A stretch of 64,000 bases of DNA from Fimenecus sp963590415 (GTDB lineage: Bacteria > Bacillota > Clostridia > Oscillospirales > Acutalibacteraceae). A program made the translations under genes and the position numbers. Every line of letters begins with the position of its first letter. Within the stretch, counting starts at the first letter, position 1. This document shows positions 21,436 to 29,867 of the stretch, piece after piece. Location of the stretch: positions 6,832 through 70,831 of the forward strand of contig CAVAPB010000012.1 of assembly GCA_963590415.1 (NCBI GenBank). The letters are read 5' to 3'. The notes below the pieces were generated by a model. The model was not told the origin of the DNA. It worked only from the letters and a program-made list of their open reading frames with translations, and did not search any database.

Positions 21436-24000
21436 ATGAACATCTATGAAGAAGTCCTGAAAGTTAATTCCGCGCACCCTGACAAAAGGGCGCTTGCAAA
21501 GAAATTTTCCGACGGCAGGCTTGAAACCTACACCTACGGCGAAATGTTCAAAAAGGCTGACGCATACGCGGAAATTCTTCGCTCTGCCGGCATAAAGGCG
21601 GGCGACAGGGTTGCCATAGCGTCCGAGAGTATGCCTGAGTGGGTCGTTGCCTTTTTGGCTATTGCAAAGCTTCACTGCACCTCGGTGCTCATAGACGCCT
21701 CGCTTACAGGCGCGGAAATCAAAGAGTTTATCGACAGAGCCGACCCGAGAGCAATAGCGGCTTCCCCAAGCTGTTATGAAAAGCTCGGAAATTTGCCCGA
21801 CTATCCCCTCCCCGTCTTTGACATTTACAACGGTGTGATTTTTGACGGCTCGGTAAAGGAGATTTCCGCTTCCGTCCCCGCTACTCCCGACGGAGACAGC
21901 TCTGTTGCGACGATAATTTATTCCTCGGGCACAACAAGGAAGCCTGCGGCTATTATGCATTACCACGATTCGCTTATCAACACCACGAGAATGACTCTTA
22001 ATGTTCAGGGTCTTGACGAGGATGACAGATACCTTTCAATCGTTCCGAACAGCCATATCTACGGCGTTATCTGCCTAATGCTCGGACCTGCTCTCTCGGG
22101 TGCCGACGCATATTACATAGACGGTATGAGTGCAGACGCTATTTTGGGTGCGTTCAACGACTATCATCCCACGGTTTTCCTCGGCGTTCCTAAAGCCTAC
22201 GAGCTGTTTATGACGCAGATAATCAAGAAAATCAATTCAAAGGCTTTGACGAGAATTATGTTCAATACATTTTTCCCGATTTGTCTTAAAAAGCGCAAAA
22301 AGGACGGGAATATGCTCGGCAAAAAGCTTTTCAAGAGCATTCACGACGGCTTCGGCGGCTCGCTTGAATTTCTGTGTACGGCAGGCGCTCCGACAAAGCA
22401 GGAGGTTGCGGAATTTTTCTACGGCACGGGCTTTAACCTTATAATAACATACGGTGCGTCCGAGACTAACATTCCGACCATAGGAAACCGACCCGAAAAC
22501 CTTACCACACACTCCTGCGGCGTTCCGTACCCAGATATACAGACAAAAATCACGGACGACGGCGAGCTGCTTATTAAATCGCCTTACTTTATGAAGGGCT
22601 ATTTCAGAGACGAGCAGCTTACAAAAGAGGCGTTCACCGACGACGGCTGGTTCAAGACGGGCGATCTTGTTTCGGTCGACGGAAACGGTTTTTACACCGT
22701 AACGGGCAGAAGTAAGGAAAATATCGTCCTTGCAAGCGGCAAAAAGGCTACGCCGGAGGATATTGAGGAAAAATACATAGGCATTGAGCATGTAAAAGAA
22801 TTTGTCATCTGCGGCGTTCCTGCAGAAAATGCAGATTATGACGAGGTTCACGCCTTTGTAATACCCGATAAATTCAACAGCGAGACGGAAAATGCCATCA
22901 AGGAGCATTTCCGTGAAATTGCAGTAAATCTTCCCGTATATATGAAGATAGCACACTTCCATTTTGTCGATGAAATACCGAGAACATCCATACAGAAGCC
23001 CAAGAGATTTTTATTGAAGCAGGCGGCAATCGATGAGAGAAACGGCATTAAAAAGGAAACCGTAAAGCCCGAGCGCTCCGACGGTGGCACATTGTCGCAG
23101 ATTATCAAAACGGTTTGCGAGGTTGCGAACGCAAACGAAAACGAAGTCTCCGAAAGCACTGTTATTTTCAGAGACCTTGCGATAGACTCGCTCTCCGCTA
23201 TCAACCTTGCGGTTCAAATAGAGGATAAGCTCGGCAAAAACATCGAGCCGTATTACAGCGACACGATGACCGTAGGTGATATTGTAAAAATAATCGACGG
23301 GGAAGAAAATGCGGCTGTCGTAAAGGAAATCGACGCAAGCCTTTATCCGCAGGAAAAGGACGACGCCGATTACAGACGCTTCGCCTTTTTCAAGAACCTT
23401 GCAAAATCGGTCTACCGCATACATTTTTACGGCGACGAGGTTATGAAATCCGATAAGGGCTTTGTCGTCTGTGCAAACCATGTTTCGGCAATCGACTTTT
23501 TGTATGTGGCGGCGGCTATGAGCAAGGAAAGATACAAAAAAACCTGTGTTATGGCAAAAAAAGAGCTGTTCAAGGATAACATTTTCCTTAGAAAGCTTAT
23601 AAAATCAACCGGTATGGTACCCGTTGACAGAAGCGGTATGAATATGAACACTATGAACAGCATCTGTGAAAAGCTCCGTGATAATTGGTGCGTTGTCGTT
23701 CATCCCGAGGGAACGCGAAGCGAGGACGGCGTTTTCAGAACTATGAAAAGCGGCGCCTGCGTGCTTGCTGCAGATACGGGCGTGCCGGTCATCCCCGTAT
23801 ATATCGACGGTGCTTTTGAGACCTTCCCCAAGGGCAGAAAAATAATGCGTTTCTTCGACTGGAAGCATATGAAGCCGTTTAAGATAAACGTTCTTTTCGG
23901 CGAACCGATAAGCTCCGACGGACTCACCGTACAGGAGCTTGCGGACAAGGTTCAATCGGCTATTCTGTCCTTACAGGATAAGGCAAAGACAATAAAATAA
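21436..24000 (+). CDS. Trifunctional acyl-ACP synthetase / acyl carrier / glycerolipid acyltransferase fusion
   Basis: 854 residues with three activities in one chain. Residues about 1-530: AMP-binding adenylate-forming domain with YSSGTTRKPA (about 160) and TGRSKENIVLASGKK, activating a fatty acid. About 550-625: acyl carrier domain with DLAIDSLSAI, whose Ser near 583 should bear phosphopantetheine. About 660-850: PlsC-type acyltransferase with NHVSAID (HX4D, near 680) and HPEGTRS (near 756). Together these could capture a free fatty acid, hold it on the built-in carrier and transfer it to a glycerophosphate or lysolipid. The order differs from E. coli Aas, where the acyltransferase comes first and no ACP is built in. 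It is in an operon with the HAD phosphatase. Confidence 0.9.
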   Translation: MNIYEEVLKVNSAHPDKRALAKKFSDGRLETYTYGEMFKKADAYAEILRSAGIKAGDRVAIASESMPEWVVAFLAIAKLHCTSVLIDASLTGAEIKEFIDRADPRAIAASPSCYEKLGNLPDYPLPVFDIYNGVIFDGSVKEISASVPATPDGDSSVATIIYSSGTTRKPAAIMHYHDSLINTTRMTLNVQGLDEDDRYLSIVPNSHIYGVICLMLGPALSGADAYYIDGMSADAILGAFNDYHPTVFLGVPKAYELFMTQIIKKINSKALTRIMFNTFFPICLKKRKKDGNMLGKKLFKSIHDGFGGSLEFLCTAGAPTKQEVAEFFYGTGFNLIITYGASETNIPTIGNRPENLTTHSCGVPYPDIQTKITDDGELLIKSPYFMKGYFRDEQLTKEAFTDDGWFKTGDLVSVDGNGFYTVTGRSKENIVLASGKKATPEDIEEKYIGIEHVKEFVICGVPAENADYDEVHAFVIPDKFNSETENAIKEHFREIAVNLPVYMKIAHFHFVDEIPRTSIQKPKRFLLKQAAIDERNGIKKETVKPERSDGGTLSQIIKTVCEVANANENEVSESTVIFRDLAIDSLSAINLAVQIEDKLGKNIEPYYSDTMTVGDIVKIIDGEENAAVVKEIDASLYPQEKDDADYRRFAFFKNLAKSVYRIHFYGDEVMKSDKGFVVCANHVSAIDFLYVAAAMSKERYKKTCVMAKKELFKDNIFLRKLIKSTGMVPVDRSGMNMNTMNSICEKLRDNWCVVVHPEGTRSEDGVFRTMKSGACVLAADTGVPVIPVYIDGAFETFPKGRKIMRFFDWKHMKPFKINVLFGEPISSDGLTVQELADKVQSAILSLQDKAKTIK

Positions 24001-24007
24001 GGCTTTA

Positions 24008-24046
24008 TGCCCGTGATGCATTTTGTATCTCACGGGCATATTTTTT
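24008..24046 (+). terminator. Terminator of the acyltransferase operon
   Basis: TGCCCGTGA, loop, TCACGGGCA then TATTTTTT, 8 bp after the stop. Confidence 0.9.
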
Positions 24047-24067
24047 ACAAATTTATGTTTTTTTAGG

Positions 24068-24096
24068 TTGACAATGAGAATAAAATATTGTATCAT
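24068..24096 (+). promoter_or_regulatory. Promoter of the surface protein gene
   Basis: TTGACA, 17-bp spacer, TATCAT, about 65 bp upstream of the ATG at 24161. Confidence 0.75.
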
Positions 24097-24160
24097 TAAA
24101 TAGAAAATACGGCGGGGTATGTCCGTCAAAAAAATTTAAGCATTTCAGAGGTAATTATTT

Positions 24161-24979
24161 ATGAAAAAGTTTGCTACTGTTTTACTCTCTATTTGTTTGA
24201 TCCTTTCTATGTGCGTTGCTTCTTTTGCAGCGGTTCCGGATCTTACATTTACAAGCTCGACAACAGCTTCTATCAGAGAGGTTGTTAAAGATCTCGGCGC
24301 TAATCCGTCCGATACGGCTCGTGAGACTGTTGCAAAGGAGATTATTTCAATCCTTGAAGACAACGGCGCAGAGTCAACCTCAGATCTTCGCAGCTCGGCT
24401 AAAATTCTTCTCACCAACGGCATTATCGATGAAGACCTTTACAATACAATGATTTCCATCATTGACACAACTGAGTCTGAGAAGCAGGATGAAGCTCAGG
24501 AAATTCTTGACAAGATGAAAGAAATCATTAACGACGGCTCTCTTTCAACGACCGAAAAGGCTCAGAAGATTTATGCTCTTATCAAGGATCTTCCCGCAGA
24601 GGAAGCACAGAAAATTCTTGACGCCGCTAAGGACGCAGGAATTATTGACGAAGAAACCTACAACAAGATTTCCGACCTTTTCAACGGCAACAGCGGCGAT
24701 ATCACACTTCCCGACATCAACAATGCAGGAAGCGGTATTAAGGACCTTGTTTCAAAGATTCTTGACAAAATCGGTATCGGCGGCGGCGACAGCGATGACA
24801 GCGGAAATTCGAACTCGAATTCGAACTCAGGTTCAAGCAGCTCAAGTTCAAGCAATAAAACCGACTTTGAGGGCGGCAACGCTAAGACCGGCGACTATGC
24901 GGTTGCTTCTGTTGCAGGCGTAGCAGCTGTTGCAGGTGCTGTTCTTGTTCTTACAAGAAAAAAGAACGAAGATAAATAA
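24161..24979 (+). CDS. Cell-wall-anchored surface protein with NAKTGD sorting signal
   Basis: 272 residues. Signal peptide at 1-23 (MKKFATVLLSICLILSMCVA). The body (about 25-200) is helical and repetitive, with recurring 'EILDKMKEII', 'AQKILDAAKDAGIIDEETYNKI' and 'ILLTNGIIDEDLYNTMISI' units that look like tandem alpha-helical modules. A Gly/Ser/Asn/Asp-rich linker follows (about 205-230), then NAKTGD, a hydrophobic helix (VASVAGVAAVAGAVLVL) and a basic tail (RKKNEDK), the layout of a sortase signal of the NPKTGD type used by gut clostridia. Function of the helical domain unknown. AGAGGTAATTATTT precedes the ATG. Confidence 0.85.
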   Translation: MKKFATVLLSICLILSMCVASFAAVPDLTFTSSTTASIREVVKDLGANPSDTARETVAKEIISILEDNGAESTSDLRSSAKILLTNGIIDEDLYNTMISIIDTTESEKQDEAQEILDKMKEIINDGSLSTTEKAQKIYALIKDLPAEEAQKILDAAKDAGIIDEETYNKISDLFNGNSGDITLPDINNAGSGIKDLVSKILDKIGIGGGDSDDSGNSNSNSNSGSSSSSSSNKTDFEGGNAKTGDYAVASVAGVAAVAGAVLVLTRKKNEDK

Positions 24980-25006
24980 TAAAAATAATTATCTGAAAAA
25001 TAAACG

Positions 25007-25033
25007 GCGGTCTTGATTTCAAGACCGCTTTTG
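25007..25033 (+). terminator. Terminator of the surface protein gene
   Basis: GCGGTCTTGA / TCAAGACCGC stem followed by TTTTG. Confidence 0.88.
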
Positions 25034-25058
25034 TATTATACTTTACATCGGTGATTAA

Positions 25059-25823
25059 ATGATTATTACAATTGATATAGGAAACACTAACATTACCTTC
25101 GGCGTGTTCGACAAGGATAAGCTTGTCTTTGTTTCAAGGCTTGCGACGCAGCGTAATCTCACGCCCGACCAATATGCAATCAACTTTTCAAACATATTCA
25201 CATTGCATAAGGTGGACACCTCGCATATTGACGGCGCTGTAATAAGCTCTGTAGTGCCGGAGCTTACAAGCACCGTAAAGCAGGCCATCTCCCCTATCTG
25301 TGAACGGTGTATTGTCCTTGCTCCCGGAGTTAAAACCGGTCTTGACATTTTAATTGACAGTCCGGCACAGCTGGGCGCTGACCTTGCTGCAGGCGCAGTG
25401 GGAGTTTCGGAAAATTATCCTCTCCCCGCCTTTGTTGTTGACCTCGGCACGGCTTCAAAGCTCTATGTGGTTAACGAGAGAAAAGCATTTTGCGGCGGAC
25501 TTATCGCTCCGGGTATTGCAATTTCATTAAATGCGCTTACCGAAACAAGCTCACAGCTTCCGACAATTGCACTCAATGCTCCGAGCAGAGCGTGTGCAAA
25601 AAATACGGTTGAATGTATGCAGTCGGGAGTTATTCTCGGCACGGCTTCTATGATTGACGGTATGATTGACCGATTTATAGATGAGGTCGGTAAGCCTGTT
25701 TCAATCGTGGCTACGGGCGGTCTTTCATCCTTTATAATAAAAGAGTGCAAGCATGACATCATCTATGATAACGACCTTATCTTAAAGGGCTTAAAGGCAA
25801 TTTACGATAAGAACAGCAAATAA
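25059..25823 (+). CDS. coaX: Type III pantothenate kinase
   Basis: Phosphorylates pantothenate, the first step of coenzyme A synthesis; the type III enzyme has weak ATP affinity and is not inhibited by CoA. 254 residues with the ASKHA-fold phosphate loop DIGNTNITFGVF (5-16), the GADLAAGAVG motif (about 107-116), VDLGTASKLYVV and VATGGLSSF. The next gene, 180 bp downstream, is an ECF S component that may import pantothenate, so the two could be one pathway unit. Confidence 0.95.
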   Translation: MIITIDIGNTNITFGVFDKDKLVFVSRLATQRNLTPDQYAINFSNIFTLHKVDTSHIDGAVISSVVPELTSTVKQAISPICERCIVLAPGVKTGLDILIDSPAQLGADLAAGAVGVSENYPLPAFVVDLGTASKLYVVNERKAFCGGLIAPGIAISLNALTETSSQLPTIALNAPSRACAKNTVECMQSGVILGTASMIDGMIDRFIDEVGKPVSIVATGGLSSFIIKECKHDIIYDNDLILKGLKAIYDKNSK

Positions 25824-26003
25824 ATTCAATTCAAAAAAAACAGCTTACAAGGCGTGAGTTACAGCGCAATGCGTAATATCACAATGCCGAGTAATTGTTT
25901 TACGGTTACGCTCCCCTTAAAGCGCAGCCGATATAAATTAAAAAGCGTTGTACCCGAGGATTTTTCCGTGCCATAAAGGGGCAACAGCGAAAGGAGTTTT
26001 ATT
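25824..26003 (+). other. 180-bp leader before the ECF S component, possibly structured
   Basis: Contains complementary segments, for example TTACAGCGC / TGCGTAA (about 25859-25877), CCCCTT (25913-25918) with AAGGGG, and GCGTTG with CAACAGCG flanking the last 60 bases before AAAGGAG. I could not match it to any riboswitch class I know. It may be a cis-regulatory RNA or plain spacer. Confidence 0.3.
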
Positions 26004-26597
26004 ATGGCAAACAAAAAACTCGACAAAAGGCAGACGCTTAACCTTGCAATCGGCGGTGTCCTCACGGCTATCGTAATAGTATTGCAGATGGTCGGTGCTT
26101 CAATTAAATTCGGAGCATTTTCGATTTCACTGATACTCATTCCCGTTGTTCTCGGTGCGGCGCTTTGCGGACCCGTTGTCAGTGCATGGTTAGGCTTGGT
26201 CTTCGGCGCAGTAGTTCTGCTCTCGGGCGACGCGGCGGCATTCCTTGCAATCAGCGTACCCGGTACGGTGATTACGGTGCTTCTTAAAGGCGTGCTTTGC
26301 GGACTTTTCGCAGGTCTTGTGTTCAATGCGCTGAAAAAGAAAAACATTACGCTTGCAACAATAGCGGCGGCAATCGTCGCTCCCGTTACAAATACGGGCA
26401 TATTCCTTTTGGGCTGCCGCATTTTCTTTTTTGACGCAGTAAAAGAATGGGGCGTCGGCGCAGGCTTCGTAAGCGTTACAAAATATATGCTTGTCGGCTT
26501 CGTAGGTCTCAACTTCCTGTTTGAGCTGTTGACAAACATAGTTCTTTGCCCGATAGTTGTGAGAATAATCAACGCCGCAGGCAAAACAAACAGATAA
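26004..26597 (+). CDS. ECF transporter S component, probable pantothenate type
   Basis: 197 residues, about six hydrophobic helices, the size and shape of a substrate-binding S component of an energy-coupling factor vitamin importer, which works with shared EcfA/EcfA'/EcfT. It has the N-terminal basic patch KKLDKRQTLNLAIGG that leads S components and the turn PVTNTGIFLLGCRIFF. Pantothenate is inferred from its place after coaX and general resemblance to PanT; the substrate is not fixed by visible motifs. AAAGGAG precedes the ATG. No ATPase or T component is adjacent. Confidence 0.78.
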   Translation: MANKKLDKRQTLNLAIGGVLTAIVIVLQMVGASIKFGAFSISLILIPVVLGAALCGPVVSAWLGLVFGAVVLLSGDAAAFLAISVPGTVITVLLKGVLCGLFAGLVFNALKKKNITLATIAAAIVAPVTNTGIFLLGCRIFFFDAVKEWGVGAGFVSVTKYMLVGFVGLNFLFELLTNIVLCPIVVRIINAAGKTNR

Positions 26598-26614
26598 AAA
26601 CAGACAAAAAGATA

Positions 26615-26649
26615 CACGGTAGCTTAGCTTCAAGTTACCGTGTTTTTTT
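26615..26649. terminator. Bidirectional terminator between panT-like gene and trxB
   Basis: CACGGTAGCTT ... AAGTTACCGTG with a plus-strand TTTTTTT tail; the tail overlaps the trxB stop codon on the other strand. Confidence 0.82.
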
Positions 26650-27568
26650 ATTTGTTCATTTCGTCAACATATCGGCACGCAGAAAACGCCGCCGTTGTTC
26701 CGTCAGCCATTGCGGTGGTTATCTGCCGTATTTTTTTAGCCGTGCAATCCCCTGCCGCAAAAATACCGTCCGAGTCGGTTTTCATATCCCTGTCGCAAAG
26801 GATATAACCGTTTTCGTCAAGCGAGACAAGGCTCTTAAAAACCTCATTGTCGGGTATGAGCCCGATTGCAACAAACACACCGTCAAAGGGCATTTCCGAA
26901 GTTGCCTTTGTCTCGGTGTTTTCGGTTGTAACGCCCGAAAGTGTTTCTCCGTCACCCGTGAATTCGGTTATAACGGTGTTAAAAATGAGACTGATATTTT
27001 CTTTTTCTTTCAGCCGCTCGCAAAGTCTCGGTTCTGCGGTAAGCTCCGACAGATTTTGCAAAACGGTGACGCTTTTACAAATGCCGCCGAGATAAAGCGC
27101 CTCCTGTGCCGCAGAATTGCCTCCGCCTACGACCGCAACGCTTTTATCCTTGAAAAAAGCGCCGTCGCAAGCCGCACAGTAGGATATGCCGTTGCCCGAA
27201 TACTCTTTTTCGTTCTTCGCTCCGAGAGTTCTGTGCCTTGTTCCAGTCGCTAATATAACCGCCTTTGCGCTGTATGAGTCCTCCTCGGTTCTGACTTCCT
27301 TTATACCGCCGAGGTCGATAATTTTACAAACCGACTCCTCACAGTACTGCACACCTGCGGCAGTGACCTGTTTGTAAATGCTCTCCGAGAGGTCATAGCC
27401 GCTGATTTCCTTATAGCTTGGGAAATTTTCAATCTTCGGCGAAAAAGCCATCTGCCCGCCGTAATTTGCCCTTTCAAACAGCAATACGCTCTTGCCGGCA
27501 CGCACGGCGTACAATGCGGCGGTAAGCCCCGCAGGGCCTGCGCCGATGACAATTATATCATACATCAT
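26648..27568 (-). CDS. trxB: Thioredoxin reductase family flavoprotein
   Basis: 306 residues. FAD site GAGPAGLTAALYAVRAGKS, redox-active CAACDG (CxxC), NADPH site VVGGGNSAAQEALYLG and the C-terminal FAD motif FAAGDCTAKKIRQ. It reduces a thioredoxin-like partner with NADPH. It overlaps the preceding thioredoxin-like gene by ATGA and lies in an operon headed by prmA, so that small protein is the likely partner. Start is ambiguous between adjacent ATG codons (27568 or 27565). Confidence 0.92.
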   Translation of the reverse strand: MMYDIIVIGAGPAGLTAALYAVRAGKSVLLFERANYGGQMAFSPKIENFPSYKEISGYDLSESIYKQVTAAGVQYCEESVCKIIDLGGIKEVRTEEDSYSAKAVILATGTRHRTLGAKNEKEYSGNGISYCAACDGAFFKDKSVAVVGGGNSAAQEALYLGGICKSVTVLQNLSELTAEPRLCERLKEKENISLIFNTVITEFTGDGETLSGVTTENTETKATSEMPFDGVFVAIGLIPDNEVFKSLVSLDENGYILCDRDMKTDSDGIFAAGDCTAKKIRQITTAMADGTTAAFSACRYVDEMNK

Positions 27569-27879
27569 TTTACCTCAAGATATTTTTTGATATTTGAGAT
27601 ACCCGCCACGGTTTTTCTGCCGTTTCCGTCCTCAATTACAAGCGACGGAGCCTGTCTTAAATCAAGCTCCAAGGCAAGCTCAGGCTTGTCCTCAACGGCA
27701 ATTTCAGTAAAGCTCACGCCCGATTTTTGCAGCAGACTTTTTGCCTTTTTACAGTTCGGGCAGGTCTTTGTGACAAAGAGCAGAACTTCACGGTTTGTGC
27801 TTTCGGCGGTATCATCCTTTATTGTTGACGAAACGCCGCCAGTTATTCCGCTTTTCAATAAACTTTTAAGTCTTAACAT
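27565..27879 (-). CDS. Thioredoxin/glutaredoxin-like protein with CPNC motif
   Basis: 104 residues. After a short basic N-terminus comes the redox strand LLFVTKTCPNCKKAKSLLQK with a CPNC active site, then the cis-proline region RQAPSLVIEDGNGRK. The atypical CPNC rather than CGPC is seen in small glutaredoxin-like partners of unusual TrxB proteins. It is translationally coupled to prmA (TGATG) and to trxB (ATGA). An upstream GTG at 27882 is an alternative start. Confidence 0.85.
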   Translation of the reverse strand: MLRLKSLLKSGITGGVSSTIKDDTAESTNREVLLFVTKTCPNCKKAKSLLQKSGVSFTEIAVEDKPELALELDLRQAPSLVIEDGNGRKTVAGISNIKKYLEVK

Positions 27880-28808
27880 CACTGCGCCTTTTCAAGTACA
27901 TAGCAAAGCCAATCGCCGTTGCGGTTTTCCTCGACAATGCGGAAATTATTCTTTTCAAGCGCCGCCTTGACCTCCTCGGCTCTCGGCGCGATTATACCCG
28001 AAACGATAAAATGCGCTCCGTCGTTCATAAAATCGCCGACAAAATCGGAAAACATTATAATTACATCAGCCACAATGTTTGCAACGACCAAATCGAATTT
28101 GCCCGTAACTTTATCGGTAAGATTACCCTGTAATATCTTATATTCGGGCTCGGCAAAGCCGTTGACCTTACCGTTTTCAATTGCAGTTTTGACCGCCAAT
28201 TCATCAATATCAACGCCGACAACATTTTCAGCGCCGAGCAGCAGACAGGCGATTGAAAGAATACCGCTTCCGCAGCCCGTATCAAGCACGCTGTCGCCGC
28301 CTTTAAGATACTTCTCGCACATTTCAAGGCAAAGACGGGTCGTGTCGTGACCGCCCGTACCGAAAGCAAGACCCGGTTCGATGGAAAGGACCTTTCTGCC
28401 GTCGGGATTTTCATAATCGTCAATCCACAGCGGTCTTATAAGCAATTTTTTGCCGACATTCATAGGCTTAAAAAACTCTTTCCAGTTGTTCTCCCAATCC
28501 TCGTTTTTGCATTTGTTGAGGTCGATTTTGTTGGCAATTCCGCTCTCGCTCAGGCGCTCCGACAGGAACGCAACCGCTTCGGCGGGATTTTCCTCGGGAG
28601 AAATATAGATATGTATGTAGCCCTTTGTACGGTCTTTTTTGAGCAATTCCTCGTCAATGAGGTCGATATTGGCTATCTCCAGGGTCTCCTCCTCGAGGTT
28701 TCTGTAATCCTCAATATACACGCCGTAGGGCACAACCATATTTGCAATGTCCGTAGCAACATCTATGTCGTCGGCATTTATTTCGATTATAACTTCAGTC
28801 CATTCCAT
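27879..28808 (-). CDS. prmA: Ribosomal protein L11 methyltransferase
   Basis: 309 residues, usual PrmA size. N-terminal substrate-recognition domain (about 1-110, MEWTEVIIEINADDIDV) and a C-terminal SAM-dependent Rossmann domain with GTGGHDTTRLCLEM, VLDTGCGSGILSIACL (SAM motif I), VDIDELAV, and the NIVADVI motif. It trimethylates lysines of L11 using S-adenosylmethionine. AAAGGTG precedes the ATG. It heads the prmA-thioredoxin-like-trxB operon. Confidence 0.93.
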   Translation of the reverse strand: MEWTEVIIEINADDIDVATDIANMVVPYGVYIEDYRNLEEETLEIANIDLIDEELLKKDRTKGYIHIYISPEENPAEAVAFLSERLSESGIANKIDLNKCKNEDWENNWKEFFKPMNVGKKLLIRPLWIDDYENPDGRKVLSIEPGLAFGTGGHDTTRLCLEMCEKYLKGGDSVLDTGCGSGILSIACLLLGAENVVGVDIDELAVKTAIENGKVNGFAEPEYKILQGNLTDKVTGKFDLVVANIVADVIIMFSDFVGDFMNDGAHFIVSGIIAPRAEEVKAALEKNNFRIVEENRNGDWLCYVLEKAQ

Positions 28809-28823
28809 TTTATAATTACACCT

Positions 28824-29849
28824 TTAATATTTATTATGTACCCTCTCGCAGAAGCAGACAAGGTCCTTTACTTCAAGCCTTGTGCCGTCGTCGAGCACTG
28901 CGGTGCCGTTCATCTTGCCGAACACCTGATGCTGGTCGGTCACTATAAGCTTAACATCGATTTTTGCCGCCCTGTCGATTATGGGCGTAAATTCCATTTC
29001 GAACCTCTTATCCGAAGAGGTTATCGTCCACGGCTTTGTATAGCTGTCCTCGGGGATATTGAATGTGACATCGTCGAGCTTATGACCCACGCCGTCATAG
29101 AAAATTATGTTTTCGGAAGCCGCCGAGGTGTCGCCGAAGCCGTAGCCTATATTGAAGCCGAAGCTCTTACCGTTGATAATTCCGTTGCCCGAGCCCCAGT
29201 TCCATGTGTTGTCGTATGTCCACACGCCCCTGCCCCAGTCAAGCGTTGCAAAGTCGGTTTCGGGGTTAAAGGTATAGGTCTCGCCGTCAAGCGTACATGT
29301 ACCCGAAGCAGTCATACAGTTGATTTTCTGATTGTAATAAAATGCGTGCTTGTCCTCTTTCCACGGGGTTGCGATAACCATTGTGTCGGTTTCGGGCTGC
29401 ATAAGGGTCAAGTCGCAGGTAAGGGTTTTGCCGTTAAGGAAATTTTTGAATTGACAGACTATCTTGCGCCTGTTTCCGTCCTTTGTATATTCAAGATAAA
29501 GGCGCTTGTCCCGATAACAGATGTTGCCCTCGTCCGTGTTGGACGGCATTTTCAGCTTGCCCATAGGGAAAGCGTTGAGAACAGTTTCGGTGTGCTCCCA
29601 CGGAGTTCCCCTGAAATCAAGCAGAGATACCGACTGAAGCCCTATGTAGCCGTCATCCGAAAGAGTGAACGCAAAGGCATAATCCTTTGAAAGGACAAGG
29701 TAATAATCCCATTCCTTGATACGGGTACGGCGTTTTTTGATGTCGTTCCTGTCGTAAATCTGGCAGAGCTTTCTCGACCAGCCCGGCTCCCTTAAAGTGC
29801 CGTCCTCTTTAAGCAGTCTCTGAACAGCGGTAACTTCATGGTTCCTCAT
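28824..29849 (-). CDS. DUF2804 domain protein
   Basis: 341 residues with features of DUF2804: KEWDYYLVLSKDYAFAFTLSDDGYIGLQSVSLLDF and DWGRGVWTYDNTWNWGSGNG, and a beta-rich, signal-less sequence. The family resembles lipocalin-like hydroxyneurosporene-synthase/AttH folds in general outline, but no activity is known. AGGAGG is 7 bases before the ATG. It is 15 bp from prmA on the same strand and follows YhaM. Confidence 0.85.
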   Translation of the reverse strand: MRNHEVTAVQRLLKEDGTLREPGWSRKLCQIYDRNDIKKRRTRIKEWDYYLVLSKDYAFAFTLSDDGYIGLQSVSLLDFRGTPWEHTETVLNAFPMGKLKMPSNTDEGNICYRDKRLYLEYTKDGNRRKIVCQFKNFLNGKTLTCDLTLMQPETDTMVIATPWKEDKHAFYYNQKINCMTASGTCTLDGETYTFNPETDFATLDWGRGVWTYDNTWNWGSGNGIINGKSFGFNIGYGFGDTSAASENIIFYDGVGHKLDDVTFNIPEDSYTKPWTITSSDKRFEMEFTPIIDRAAKIDVKLIVTDQHQVFGKMNGTAVLDDGTRLEVKDLVCFCERVHNKY

Positions 29850-29867
29850 AAAACAGCCTCCTAAAAT

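Noticed and set aside
25824..26003. Known riboswitch (TPP, THF, preQ1 or cobalamin) before the ECF gene
   Set aside because: The characteristic conserved core sequences of these classes were not seen.
28347..29690. 447-residue frame on the plus strand opposite prmA and DUF2804
   Set aside because: Antisense shadow of two well-supported genes; composition and lack of a start signal argue against it.
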